Assembly (NCBI GenBank): GCA_964019695.1
Contig: OZ026520.1
Coordinates: 90,338,913-90,402,912 of the forward strand
Source of the DNA: Loripinus fragilis
Lineage: Eukaryota > Mollusca > Bivalvia > Lucinida > Lucinidae
Direction: 5' to 3'
DNA: 64,000 nucleotides
Of the stretch, positions 43,701 through 58,100 are shown one piece after another. The translations under genes and the position numbers were made by a program. Position 1 is the first letter of the stretch. Every line of letters begins with the position of its first letter. The notes beneath the pieces are model-generated. The model saw only the letters and a program-made list of their open reading frames with translations. It was not told where the DNA came from and did no database searches.

Positions 43701-46700
43701 TAGCTAGTCTTCGTAGCTCAGCAGACGGGTTTGAGTCTCGCTTTTGTGGAAACCCCGAAGACAGGTTTTCGCGTGACGAGGACCAATTTATATATTAAAT
43801 AAATAGTTGTTAAAACTTTTACTTCCTGAGAGTTTCCAACATGTCTGAAAAGTAATATCCCAGTGTCCTTAACCATGGGCCACTTAAGTTAGCATTATGG
43901 TTAATTAAATTATGCAATCTTATCGATTTTTGTACCTTCATGTAGGGGATTTTTTTTCATTCCATTGATATATTACACATTCAAACTTAAAGACACATTT
44001 TGGATTGTATAATACCCTAATGACCGGGCGATAGAATTTGCAGAATAGACATACTATCAGTGATATCTGGCTCTCTGACAAGCAGGGGTGCAGATATGGG
44101 GTAATATCTTGTAGAGTGAGATGGTGTTATGCTCAATGGTTACCATTAATCATTTATTTATTTTGAAATTAATAGGCGATCTGGTGAAATAGTCTAAAAC
44201 TACCACTCTTTGATTTGAAAATATATGCCTCAATTGCTTGCCGAAATCTTCAGTGTTTCCAAAAATCGATAGCAGGATTGGAGTTTCAGAGTGTCAAACA
44301 GTTTGGATCCAGATCAGGATGGACTTTCTGTAAGTCCTGATCTGGGTCCAAATTGTTTGGGAGGGTTATCAGCAGACGACATCTGGATACCATTGAACAG
44401 GTACTTAGGCAAACAGTGAAAACCCAGATGAAACAGGGGTCGGCACTGTCTGCTTAGATAAAAAGAATCTTCGGGAACAGAAATATATTGAAATAAAGAA
44501 ATTTCACTCTATGACCCCTAAAAATACAAAATGGAAAAACCTTGCTAATTGTATCAATATATGTTGGAAAATTGACCATAATGAAAAGGGTTACAAGTTA
44601 AATCGTTAATTTAACCCTTTTTTCTTATGCTAGCGGCAACTTTTGTAGTCTGCTGATAACCTCAGCAAACAGTTCGGTCCCAGTTGAAGATTAATAGAAC
44701 ATTAGTTTTAACCAGACCATTTGACACTCTGAATGTGTTCCTGAAATATTTTTTGAAAAAAAGGTCAATTTGGAAAAGATCAGCAGACGACAACTGCTAC
44801 ATGAAAATTACCCAGAACTGCTACTGACAGAATAAAATGAATCTTTAACTTTTCATACTAAAGATATTGATGAAATAGTACAATTTACATAACAACCAAA
44901 TTCGATGAGAAAAAAAAATCAATTAACTCACTGGCTAAAGACGTGATAAATTATAGACTAACGAACCAATAATACTTAAATAAGTGCATTTCGGGAGCCC
45001 AGTGGCTCAGTGGTAGAGTGCTTGACTGGAGACCGAGGGGCCACGGGATCGAGCCTCAGAGGCATCACTGCATTGTGTCCTTGAGCAAGACACATTTATC
45101 CTAGCTTAGTACTGGTTCAACCCAGGAAGACCCGTCCCTTTATAACAATAAGATTGTAGATGGGACATAAAGAATCAAATCAAACAAACCATAGGTGCAT
45201 TATGGTCACTGGCCACACCCCCAGGTGGCCATGTTTTTGAATTTTGAGGAGAAAATCTTCTAATGTTTGTTATTGCGAAAAGCCACTCCCCTTCAGGGCC
45301 ATGCTTTTTTGAAGGATCCAATAATGTTTAGATATTTTTTAGAGTGTCACCTCAGGGTGGGTAGTCACATGGTTTTTGATTGGATACACTCCACGGAAAA
45401 ATGTCCTACTTCTTTTCCACAATGATGTTTTAAACGAAAATAAGTAGAGATTTCTCTATGTTTTTTCATCTTTACCCAGTAAGTTATACAACATTTTCCA
45501 GCCCACATTTTGCCAATCTAGTGATGCCAGCTTCTTTTAGTAAAGACCCTCTCAAGAAATTTTTAATGGTGAAGATCAAGCCTGAATTATAGAACAAGAG
45601 GGCCAAGTGGCCCTAAAACGCCCACCTGAGTTTTGTATAAAGCTTACATATAGGTATCTGTAGAAGCTGACCATGTCCCTGGCGAACCTGGCGCGGGGCA
45701 ATTTTGGCCCCAGGCTGAGGGGCATTATTTGAACAAACTTGGTAGAGGTCCACTAGGTGATGCTATAAACCAAATATCAAGGCTCTGAGCCTTATGGTTT
45801 CAGACAAGAAGATTTTCAATGTTTTTCCCTATATAAGCTAATGTAAAATATGTGACCCCCGGGGGCGGGGCCATTTTTGGCCCCAGGGGCATAATCCACA
45901 AGGTTATGCTACAAACCAAATATCATGGCTCTAGGCCTAATGGTTTCAGACAAGAAGATTTTTTCATGTTTCTCCCTATTTAAGCCTATGTAAAGCATGT
46001 GACCCCAGGGGTGGGGCCATTTGGCCCCAGGGGTATAATTTGAACAAACCAGGTAGAGGTCCACTAGATGATGCTTTATACCAAATATCAAGGCTCTAGG
46101 CCTTGTGGTTTCAGACAAGAAGATTTTTTTCATGTTTCCCCCTTTATTAGTCTATGTAAAGCATGTGTCCCCTGGGGCGGGGTCATTTTTGGCCCCAGGG
46201 GCATAATTTAAACAAACTTGTTAGAGGTCCACAAGGTGATGCTTCATACCAAATATCACAGCTCAAGGCCTTATGGTTTCAAAGAAGAAGATTTTTTCAT
46301 GTTGCTCCCTATTTAAGCCTAAGTAAAACATGTGAGTCCCGGGGCGGGGCCATTTTTGACCCAAGGGCTATAATTTGAACAAACTTGTTAGAGGTCTACT
46401 AGATGATACTACATACCAAAAATCAAGGCTCTAGGCCTTGTGGTTTCAGACAAGAAGATTTTTTCATGTTGCTCCATATATAAGCCTATGTATAACATGT
46501 GACCCCTGGGGTGGGGCCATTTTTGGCCCAATGGCTATAATTTGAACAAACTTGGCAGAGGTCCACTAGGTGATGCTACATACCAAATATCAAAGCTTTA
46601 GGACTTGTGGTTTCAGAAAAAAAGATTTTTAAAGTTTTCATCTTGAAAATCTATTTTTGTCTGTGTGACCTAGATATGCAATGGACCACAACCATTTGAA

Positions 46701-49700
46701 CAATTTTAAAAGAAGGTCATTTAAGGATCATTCCTACCAAGTTTGGTCAAAATCCAGCAAGTAGTTTAGAAGGAGATGTCGCTTGAGGCAATTGTTGACG
46801 ACGGATGACACATGACGAACGACCGACATCCAATGATCACAATAGCTCACTCTGAGCAAAAGGCTTAGGTGAGCTAAAAACTGCATGGACGACAGTTTTT
46901 TGTTTTGCGACAGTCTGTACTCAAAGTATGAAGCTTTAAAGAAGATATCATGGTTGCGCTTGGCAAAAATGTAGGCTGGAAAACCTTGGTATAGATGAGA
47001 AAACATAGAGAAATCTCTACTTACATTCGATCAGAATAACTTTCCTCACTTCCATGCAGTATTTTTCGGAGTAGTAAATAAAAACCATGTGACTACCCAC
47101 CCTGCACCTGAGGTACATTCCATGTAAAGTTTGGTTAAAATTGGCCCAGTGGTATAGGAGAAGTTGTCAATAATGAAAATGTTGATGACGGACATTGACT
47201 GATATCATTAGCTCAGGTTGATTGGAGTCTTAGCATGCATACAGAGCCCAAATATTTGCATTTGTCAGACAGCATGACAGTACATCACAGTGACCTATAT
47301 TTATTTTGGGGGAAGTAGCTCATTATCAGAAGTATGATGTTCACACATCAAATAGTTATCATGTTCACCGAACTACGAAAAGCAGGTGAAGCTGTTCTTC
47401 ACTTCCTGTCCCAAAAATCCTCAACAAGTGAGCACTCAAGCAAGGCCCTTTGTTGCTCAACTGAGAATGTCTGTTTATAAGGTCATGGGAAAGTATTATT
47501 CAGCCCAACTGGCAGTAATGAACCAGTTGCTTCAATAAGACATGGAATTGGGGAAAAAAAGGTTGCAGCACCTGACAATCGAGATTATCATTTAAACCAG
47601 AAGTGAATCAAATCTGATAAATGGCTGGCTAACAAGATGCAGATCCCTGAGGGCAATGTTTCCAACTGACCAAATTAATTCCAACTATCTTGATATTGGG
47701 TCACCACATAATAATTAGACTAAAAAATAATTTCGATCATTAAAGCTAGAGATAGTGTCCAGCTAACTCCTTGATAAACCCTCTACCAATTGAGCAAATG
47801 TGCTCCTCACATTTTTGCAAGGCATAGGTGTTAAGAGAAATGTTATGCTGTATACCATGGCAAAAATAACATATCAATAGTAATGCCAGGTGCCAGTCAT
47901 TCGGAAAAGTCAAAATTACATGTATGTGAAATATACATGAATGATGGGTAACACAGATTTGGCTTCAACAGATTGATGAACTTCATGTGAGTTTTTGTCT
48001 GATTTGATTCTTTACGTCCCAGTCATCAATCTTTCAGTTATTAAGTCGAGACTGGTCTTCTTGGGTTGCACCAGTACTAAGGTAGGATTAATGTGTCTTG
48101 CTCAAGGACACAACTCAGAGACGCTGGTATGGCTTGAACCCGCAGCCCTTCGGTCTTGAGTCGAGCACTCTACCACTGCATTCATGTGAGCATGTGTTTA
48201 ATATTGATACTTACAGTTCTTGATATTGGCTGAAAACTTGAACCATTGGACAGCTGAAGACGTTTCTGTGTCTTTTTCTGGGGAGAAGAGAATTTCAAAA
48301 ATTTAAATTTACCAAATCATAATCATAGACGTTTACGGTAAATGTTCTAAAAGTTTGAACATCAAAAAATAATTATTTTTTCCAATGTTCAAAATTTTAG
48401 AAATCACATTTCAGAAAAAATGCTAGTGTTTGAAATTTTAGAATGTGGTCTTTATCATGAGAAAAGGGGTATATATGCATGTCAAAATGTGTTAGAAACG
48501 TGTTGAAAACACAGCGATATGATTCTGCGCTATCTACTCATATTTCTTTTCTGTGATCTGATTAAAACCACCTCTAAATTAATGCAGACTGAATCAGTAA
48601 AGTGTCCAGCCCATGGGATATTCGCCAAGTCGAGAGCCAGACACATGCATGCTATGTCAATCAATTAACTTACTATTCAATAAGCCGGGTCTCCTATGTT
48701 CACTAGTCTCGACTACTGACGAATCGCTAAACTATTTCCCTCTTCCTTCAGAAGACCCAAACCGCTTTCGCTTGCTCTCAATCTGCGAAAATGGCGACTA
48801 TGACTTCTAGTTAATATTGTAATACAGTCACTCAAAATTGAAAACGCTAGACATCTCGTCCGATCAGAATGTTTTGCAACGATCCACACAAAACTTTGAA
48901 ATAGAACACACACACACATCTCTTTCTATCTACTTGTCGATCCGCCAATACAATGTTTACTTTGATTTTCCCGAAAGGATGTACATGCATACATGCACCA
49001 TTCTCTCTCTCTCTCTACATTTGCAAATACGGCTTGGATCCAGATCAGACCCGAATGGTATTCAGGTAAGAACGTTTCCTCAATTTAAAAATATATGAGC
49101 CAAGATCTGACAAAAGGGTCTTTCTGGCAATAAAAGTCAAAAGTGAGATATTTACAGAGAAAGAAAGACCTAGCTGTTGCGAACAATTACAGAAAATTTG
49201 AAGAGATTATCTTTACAAATAACAAAGATATGGGCATTTAAACTTGTATAGATGATGCGTTTTAAACATGACGTCACTTAACGTTGTTAATGACGTTCTG
49301 ACGTCAACAGCATTGTGTCAACGTATGTCACAAATATAAAGACGCTAGGAGTAATATTTCAAGAATGCTCCATGTTTCTGTAAATTTGATGTGTATGCAA
49401 TGGCACAGACTGCACAAATAGCCCACATATGCACATCCCTTGTTTACAAAAGCATTTAAAATGAGGTACCCTGTTTTAAAGGAAGTGTGTAGTCCATATA
49501 TACAGCTGTTGCCATGGCAACATACATTGTACGTTTCACTTAATTCTATCAGAACTGTTTGCGCCTTTGATTGTATTACATGTTAGAAGCAATTTGACTG
49601 TATTGTAAGAACTTGCAAAATCTTGAAAATTTAGACTTTTTCGAAATTTTGATTACACAAAAACTGCTAATGTGCCCGAAGGACCCTTTTGTCAGATCGG

Positions 49701-52037
49701 CCCTCATATGCATGTGATAGAAAGTATGCAAAGAGTTAATACTGTGGAATGTCTGATTGTATGGTACAAAATCTGATGCGGTTTGCAGTATATCTGAATA
49801 AGTGTATACATTGGGTCCTCATGGGAAGCAGTTGTAACGAAATTTTTTGACTGACAAAACATTGTGTTTCGAGATTCTGAGAAACCAAGCCAAAACAAAG
49901 ATTTGTGTTCATACACCATGCAGTCCCTCTCTCTCTACCTCAAAGTTTGCAAACAGTTTGGATCCAGAAGATCGTCCAACGTTTTGCCGGGCCTGATCAG
50001 GGGCAAATAAGCCTACCAAGAGTTTATCTAGTAAGCAGATATCAGACTCTGCGTGAGATGCGCACCACACACTGGGTATATTCATATATCTCAAAGAAAA
50101 GGAAATTTCAGACAAGTACCACAAATCTAATTTTTCTTCAAGATGCATGCAGTGCGCAGTTTCATCAGTGTGTGATAAGTATAACGACGGCTTTGGCATG
50201 CAAAAAAGAATGTCACTCGCCAGATTACCCATCTAAGTAGAATGGAACCTTCCAAATATCACTACCGTTCACAAGTATATCGAACACAGATAACGGACAT
50301 CAATTTTCCGCCAAAATTAACTTGTGTTGTTATTTTAGAAAGTCCGTTTTCCAAAAAAGGGCAGTGTTCAATTTTTTAGGATGTTTTTAATTAATTTCAG
50401 CGATAATTTTAGATGTTTGTAATTTTAGAGTGTTCGAAATTTTATAACTTTTATCATAATTTGTAAACAGTATATTGAGGTTTTAATGGCCAATATTTTC
50501 CATTTTTTTCAGTCTAATGTTGTTATATGTAACTCAGCAATGCAAAAAGTGAAGAAAATACATGCTGAATGCTAAATGCTAACCTCATCTTGAAATCTTT
50601 TTGACACATGGGTAATGCTCTGAAAACTACTTTTCACAGTTTTCCTGTTATAAACTGTCAAATTGGCCAGATACTTATTTCAACTAAAGCTACATATTGT
50701 CCAAAAAAGCATTCTGACTATGCAGTCTTCATGAAAGTTTGTTAGAATGATTATCTCAACAAAATCTATACTAAGCAACAACACGAAATGTCATGTGTGA
50801 ATTTAATGCTGGTTTTCTCTAGACACTTATAAAATGTTGCCATTTTTTTGTTTACGCTTATAAAGACATGTATTGAAAGCATCAAAAATGAATAACAGAA
50901 CAATAGTTACAAAAGTAAAGATTCATGACAAGTTTAAAATTAGAAGGGGTCAAAATCTTAAAACGCAATTTAGAGATGCCCTTTGTTTTCCTGATCTTTG
51001 CTGCATTGTTTTAACAAAATTCTCTAGTAATTCTCAGAACACTTATCAGACATTGTTTGTCACAAGGGGTTAAAATGATTGCTTCAAATGCAACCTTATC
51101 TGAAAGTCCTGGCTTGGAACAATGCACTTCAGTCCATTTAAGACATGCTTTCTTGGAATGTATTGAAGATCTCATAGAGAAAGTAAAGTGATGTTCTATA
51201 TGCAGAGATGCATGATCTGAAGTTGGCAAAATGATATCCTATACTTTGAATTGCAAAAAACTCATGGAAATGTCGAATAATTAAGAGGTAAAGAATATCT
51301 AGATACATTTGATTGCAAGGGAGATAATTTGAAAAGGATAAAATGTTTGACCTTTCAAAATGTTTGACCTTTAATTTCTTTAAACTGTTAATTAAATGGC
51401 ACTGTTCATGTCATTTATGATTGATGACTATTCTTACATTATGAAAAAAATGAAAATAAATGTTGCTGCCCGAGCAAGCTGCATGATACATTTTCAGTCA
51501 CTGTTTGATTTTCCTGCCATGAATGATGGAAAAAGAACATCTATTAGCGTAAATGGCTGAGTGATGTCTGCCAAGCATAGGTATTTTTCTTACTTGGCCT
51601 AATATGATTCAAGAAAATGCTTTCAGGCCTTATAACAGAAATCAGAAAAAATACACTTACTGTTTTCATAGAAGCTGTTGGTACTTTTCTTGTTATACAT
51701 GCCATCTGAACAGGTTTTGAAGTCTTCTTTGGAACCTAGGAAATTTAAAATAGAAATCAATTATAGAAGATGCCAATAGAACATTCAATTTTCTGTGTGT
51801 GTGTGTGTGTATGTGTGTGTGTCATGCGACCCCTGGTTAATGAGGTCAATTATAGAAGATGCCAATAAAACATTCAATATTCTGTGTGTGTGTGTGTCAT
51901 GCGACCCCTGGTTAATGAGGTCAGATATTGAAGATGCCAATAGAACATTCAATTTTCTGTGTGTGTGTGTGTGTGTCATGTGACTCCTGGTTAATGAGGT
52001 CAAATATAGAAGATGCCAATAGAACATTCAATTTTCT

Positions 52038-52123
<86 letters not shown>

Positions 52124-55100
52124 AGGGGGGGGGGGAGCATTCAATGCCTAGCAAGTTTGAGCATGGGTTGTCTCACCATTGAGTTTGTTTTCAATGGCAA
52201 AAAGCAGCACACCCTTTTGGGGCTATGGTTCATTCCTTTTATTCCATGATTTTGTAACATTTTTAGAACAATATTATTTTACCAAAAATCTAGTGACTGT
52301 CCCTACAAACATAAAAAAATGGTATCACAGAACATATGATTGATTTCAGTGAATATCATCCATTGGAATGTATTTTAACTTGTTAACTAGATGTCTTTTT
52401 TTATTTGTACACTGGACCAATTATGAAATGTCATTAGATTTGAAACATTAAACAGGGCTTTAGCTAAACCTGTGTACCGGGTTAAATACAAAAAGATTTG
52501 GCAGATTATGTATTTATTTAAATTCTTGTGCGTATCATTTACAAAAATCAAAATAAGCATTACGCAATTAATATTTTTTCAGAGTGCGATATTTTGTTGC
52601 TTGTTTACACGGTTGGGAAAAGGTAGAGGAAATCCGAATCGGTTTCCCTTCGGGCATGTTCGTTTTACCGAGACATCGCAAATCTTTGTAACCGGATTCT
52701 AAATATAGACCAGTTAGAAATGAAACACAAGTTAGTCTCAGGTGGATCAATAGTGTGGCTTGCAGAAACAATCCGAAACCACTGACTCTGTTTTTCACAG
52801 CACGATGTCTGAAAAATGCCAGCGAAGAAAGTTATAACAATTCAAGCCATTTAGGCTTGTTTGCTTTCTTTCAAGAAAGTACAGTAATTTCCTTTAACTT
52901 TTCTGAAATCCAGCTGCTTTTCTTTTAGAAAAGTGATTAGATGGGTGTTGTGAGAAATTCAAACACAAAATCCAAACAAGTACTGGCTTATACAAAAGTA
53001 AGCCCTATCGTATTTGATCTGTCTAATGAATTATGATAATAAATTCATTCAGATCAGGTTTTCTTGAACTTTTAAGTAGCTGTGTAGTTCACATCCTATA
53101 TTTTGATGATTTCCACTCAACCCCTCACTCACTGACCCCCTCCCAAAGTGTACAACAGTCACCAAAATGGGACACAAATGCTGAAATTGTCACCTTATTT
53201 CCCAAACCCACACCCCATCTCCCCACTCCTGCAAAACCAAAAACCTACTATGCCAAAAAGAAATCAAATTCAGTATCTTTACTATTTGCTTTCTTATTAA
53301 TGAATAGCCAAGAAAAAACAAGCAGTAAGCCCAGGCTCAATTAACCAGTGTATTGAAATAGCTTTGTTGTTTCTTTGTGTATGTCTTTAAGACAAACAGT
53401 CAGTACTCCTTAAAATTTCTCGTTACTCCTTTTTTTACAAAATTGACAAGTACTGTACTCTTTTGAAAATAAAGCTCTGATAAGCCCTGATTAAAGTCTG
53501 ATTTTAGCTATACCTTTCACAGATAATCTTACCTTCCCTCATTGAAATCCAGATCAAGGGAACATATCTATTCTATTTTCCTTTCATTACAATTACATTT
53601 GTATTTATTATCTTAGGTTTTTTACAGCTTATAATTTTGATAGGTCATTCAACTTTCAATTTTTGCATTAGCAAATGTATACACAATAGAGCAATGTACT
53701 TACCACTTTTGAGGATGATGAAAGTCTTCTCCTACAAAAGGTTGGTGTTGTTTTCAAAGCTCTTGGTGTTTTCACTGTTCCACCTTGCGAAACCGTTTTC
53801 ATACTATTCACAGTGCTGGCCTTTGAAATGACTCTTGGGGTCTTCACTGCTCTCATGCTGGGAGCAGCTCTTGGGGTCTCCACTGCTTGCACCTTCCCAG
53901 CAGCTCTTGGGGTCTTCACTGTCATCTTTGAAGTGGCTTTAGGAGTCTTAAAATGATAAATAACAAAATAATCAAACATGTGTTTGTTTGATTTGATTCT
54001 TTACGTCACAGTCAACAATCTTTCAGTTATGTTGGGATGGGTCTACCTGGGTTGAACCAGTACTAAGCAAGGATTAATGAGTCCTGCTCAAAGACACAAC
54101 GCACTGAACCGATGAGGCTTGAACCTGCAGCCCTTCACTCAAGCACTCAACCACTGAGCTCCCTATAATCAAATGTAAAAACACACACATACATATGTGA
54201 AAATGCTTACAATCTACAAATAATGTCTTCTGAGGTTTATAAAGATATAAACATAGCTTAAAGCTTTTTTCCTAAATTTGCATGGTGCATGAAGGTAATG
54301 ACCAAAAGAACAACATTAACAATTGAATGAAGCAACATTGATCCTTATGGTTTCAATTTTTTTTCACTTCCATATATCATGTAACATCACACGGCAGCTC
54401 TCTGGTGCCAATATTTTGAGACAGATCATAATAATATCTCGGTAGAGGGTCCACATTACACCATTTTATATCATTGTTTTTCAAATCAGACAAGTGTTTT
54501 TTTTACAAAAGGTTTTGCTCTGTTTATTTTGCCATATAATAAAAACTAACTCTGGATTTTTTTCTCATCTTTTCACTCACTCTCATTTTCTTTTTTATCA
54601 ATCAAAAACATTTCCTCACACTTGTTAGAGGGCCATGCATGTTGTTTAAGCTAAGTTATGTTAAAACCAGTCTATCCAGAAAATTTTGAAGATTCAGAAG
54701 ATCTCCATATAAACAATAAATATTTAGCAAAAAAACAACACATAAAGATCAAGGCCTGGCAGCCATGTTTTTGACAGATCAGAATAATGTTTTATCCAAG
54801 TAGTTGACCAAACACGTGGAAGCAAGATGGATTAACAATAATATAGAAAATCAGCCATCCACCCATCAAGACAATTTGCACATATTACAGCATGACAACT
54901 CTTGACATTCCATCCTCAATTATGGCAGATGTGAAACATAAATCCACTCACATTTATTGCTTTCCCTGTAACTCTTGTCTCTTCAGCAGCTCTAGCAAAT
55001 CTTTTGGACAATGGCTGTTGGATCTGCAAATATATATCATGAGATGAAATTACTTTTTAACAGATGGTGCTTTGTTAATAAGCTTCACCCTTGATTCAAA

Positions 55101-58100
55101 GCAACAGTCAGTATTTGCTGTCTATGAAAACCAATGATGCCAGATCTGGTACTTCCACTGTGTGTGTATGTCCATATAGATGATCAAATTGTCAGGTAAT
55201 CTTCATTTCATCCCCTATTTCTAATGCCCAAATTCAACAAAGGCCAATAAATTTAGAAAAATCAAATGATAGTCTAAATTTACATCCTCTTTTAGCTGAC
55301 CAAGCTTCAAGGCTTTGATTTAATTTCTTCTGGAGATGTCTTGCTTACAAAATTTAAATGCTAAAATTTTGAAAGGGCAACAACTTTGTAAAAATCTTTT
55401 TTTTTTTAAACTTAACCAGGTAGTCCACTTATCATCCGTCCCCTTATCATTCAGCACATATCATCTGACCATCTTTCAACAACTTAAGTTAGATATATTT
55501 CAAGATATCGTGATTACAAAATTTCATCCTGAATTAAAGGGAGATAACTTTGACAAGAACTTAAGTTAGATATATTTCAAGATATCATGATTACAAAATT
55601 TCATCCTGAATTAAAGGGAGATAACTTTGACAAGAACTTGAATTTTTTTAACGAAACTGATGTTTCCCCAATTTAAGTGCTATATATTAAATGTACTTAA
55701 CAATATATGAACTATGAAGACCACTAATATAAATTTACAGAGTAGACAATCACAAAAGTCTCAAAGGGCCATAACTCCCAAAAATGCACAGATCTTTGTG
55801 TTCTGCAGGTTTAATATTTGTATGAAGATTCTTAAAAATATCTTCACAGTTTTTAGCTGCAAAGCCCACATGGTAAATTTGCAAAAAAAATCTATTATTT
55901 TCAGTTTCAAAGGGCCATAATTTTAAAAATTGGCAATCCAGAGTTACAGTTCTTGCATTCTGCACATTGTCTTTACAAACTTTAATGAAGATGACTTGGG
56001 CTGTTTAAGCTATAAAGCAGTCAAAATTTTTGGACAGAGAGACAGATGTCAAAGAAAAACATGTCTCGCTACAAAAAACAAAAAAAAACAAAAAATCATG
56101 TTTTCTTTGTGTCATTTCATCTACTAAGTACAAGTGACTTCTGTAAAATGAGAAGGCTTACCTCAAGTGTAGCTTTTCTCTTCAGTTGCACCTGGTTCTT
56201 CAAACCCTCCAATTCCTAAAAAAAACACAACATTTTAAAAGACAGTATCCTTACATGGCACTGTTTACATCTGAGCACAGACATTGTCAATGCAAAGAAG
56301 CACTATGTCAAATCAACAGGTTTTTCATACAAACAGGAGTAAAAATGCTTGCTTGTAATGTATGCTGTTACTTCATAAATTGCTTGTGACACTCCTTCAA
56401 CCTATCCAACTTAAAACTTTTGTTAACAGTGTATACAAAAAGAACCATAAACTTCACATAATGTTGGATAACTGCCGCCATATCAAAAATATGCCTTTCA
56501 AACTTGCAGAATCTAGGGCGAAGATTTGGTACCAGTAAAATGCATTTAAGCCCCCCCCCCCCCCCAGGTGGCTTAGGCTGCTGTCCGTTCTAAGGTGGTG
56601 GTTCTGTTGTTGTTGACTTTTTGTTTATTGTTACTCCCATTGTGGGAGTCTGTAATTGTTCTATGTTTTGTTGTATGTTACTTTATGTCCATTCTAGTAT
56701 TGCAATCATCTTGATGGGGAAGAGAGAGCTGGCTGCTTTGCTTATTTTGTCTTCCTGGTGTCTCGTGATGGTTGAGCGGTTCTTCCACGCGGTGCCACGG
56801 GGTTGTCTGGGGTTTGTGATTGTGGTATTTCCTGATCATACTCACTTACTATTATTGCAAGAAAACTTAAAATTAAACTGTCACCTATCAGTAGCTTGAA
56901 TTACATTTCTTTTCAGGCACTGTAACATTATGTTTTCTGGTGAGTTGCAAGGAACTCATGAAAGAAAAAGCTGCAAACATAACATGTAATGCAAACTTTT
57001 TGTTCCTTTTATTTACAGAATTCTTGTCTAAGCTCATTTGGCAAAATATATTTTATCATTTTCCATGGTTCCTCTAATATTAAAATACATTTTGCAAGCT
57101 AGGTCTCCACTCTGTGTGGTTTCTGAGGATATCGGTTGGTTGTCTGAAACGTTACAGTCATATTATTTTTTACTGTTTAAACACTTCAACTTGAAATTTA
57201 AGTAGGACATGCATTATATTCAATTGCCATAAAATGTGAAATGGCCCCTGAATTCTAAACATAGGGGGAATCGTGTCTCCCATAAAAAATAGTCCTTTCT
57301 ACTTGATAATTCTGAATTACGTACAATGATTTAAAAGAATTATTTTTAATGCTTTCATTACCACCATGGACCAAATTCTATTTTGTAGAGGGTCATCTGA
57401 AAACATCCTGAGAAGTTTTGTTAAAAGTGTTATAGGAGTTGTCATTTTAAGCAAATTGATGGTATCAGGCAATGCAGGATCACCAAAGGCAGCCATTGAC
57501 TGATCAAAATAGCTCACTTTATACTAAAAGCTAAGCTATAAGATGACATCAGGGATACAGACCATCTATTTTTCTCCAGGAGCAAGCTGGGCCCCTGAAA
57601 CAATGTGATTGAGGGCCCAGCTCAAAACTAACTGGCCCAAAATTCAGCAGAAAATTAAACTCATTGAGAGACCATTTCCAAGCATTGGTTTTGCTAGAAT
57701 CAGTTGGATCATAATTTGTAAACTTCCAACAGCTAGTTACTTTTACATACTACCCTTTTTCAGGGGCAAGCTGGGCCACTAAACATTAATTTTTAGGGGC
57801 CCAGCCCAAAATTTACAGGCACTGGGCGACTGGCCCCCTGTTAGTCTTTTTCCCTGTGACATAGCAACAAAAGCCAGTGAGCAAAGACAATAAAAGATGA
57901 CCATGTTAAATCAATATCCTTACCAAATCTGAGGATGAAGACAGTTTTCTCCTGCAAAGAGTTGGTGTTGTTTTCAGAGCTCTTGGTGTTTTCACTGTTC
58001 CACCTTTTGAAACCGTTTTTATACTATTCACAGTGCTGGCCTTTGGAATGACTCTTGGGGTCTTCACTGCTCTCAAGCTGGGCGCAACTCTTGGGGTCTC

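Noticed and set aside
49905..50240. Overlapping ORFs of about 110 residues on both strands
   Set aside because: No recognisable domain, and both strands are equally open by chance.
51785..52249. Cysteine/valine-repeat ORFs
   Set aside because: Translation of (TG) runs.
56621..56899. 92-residue plus-strand ORF
   Set aside because: No splice sites, motif or promoter; lies in a gene 2 intron on the opposite strand.
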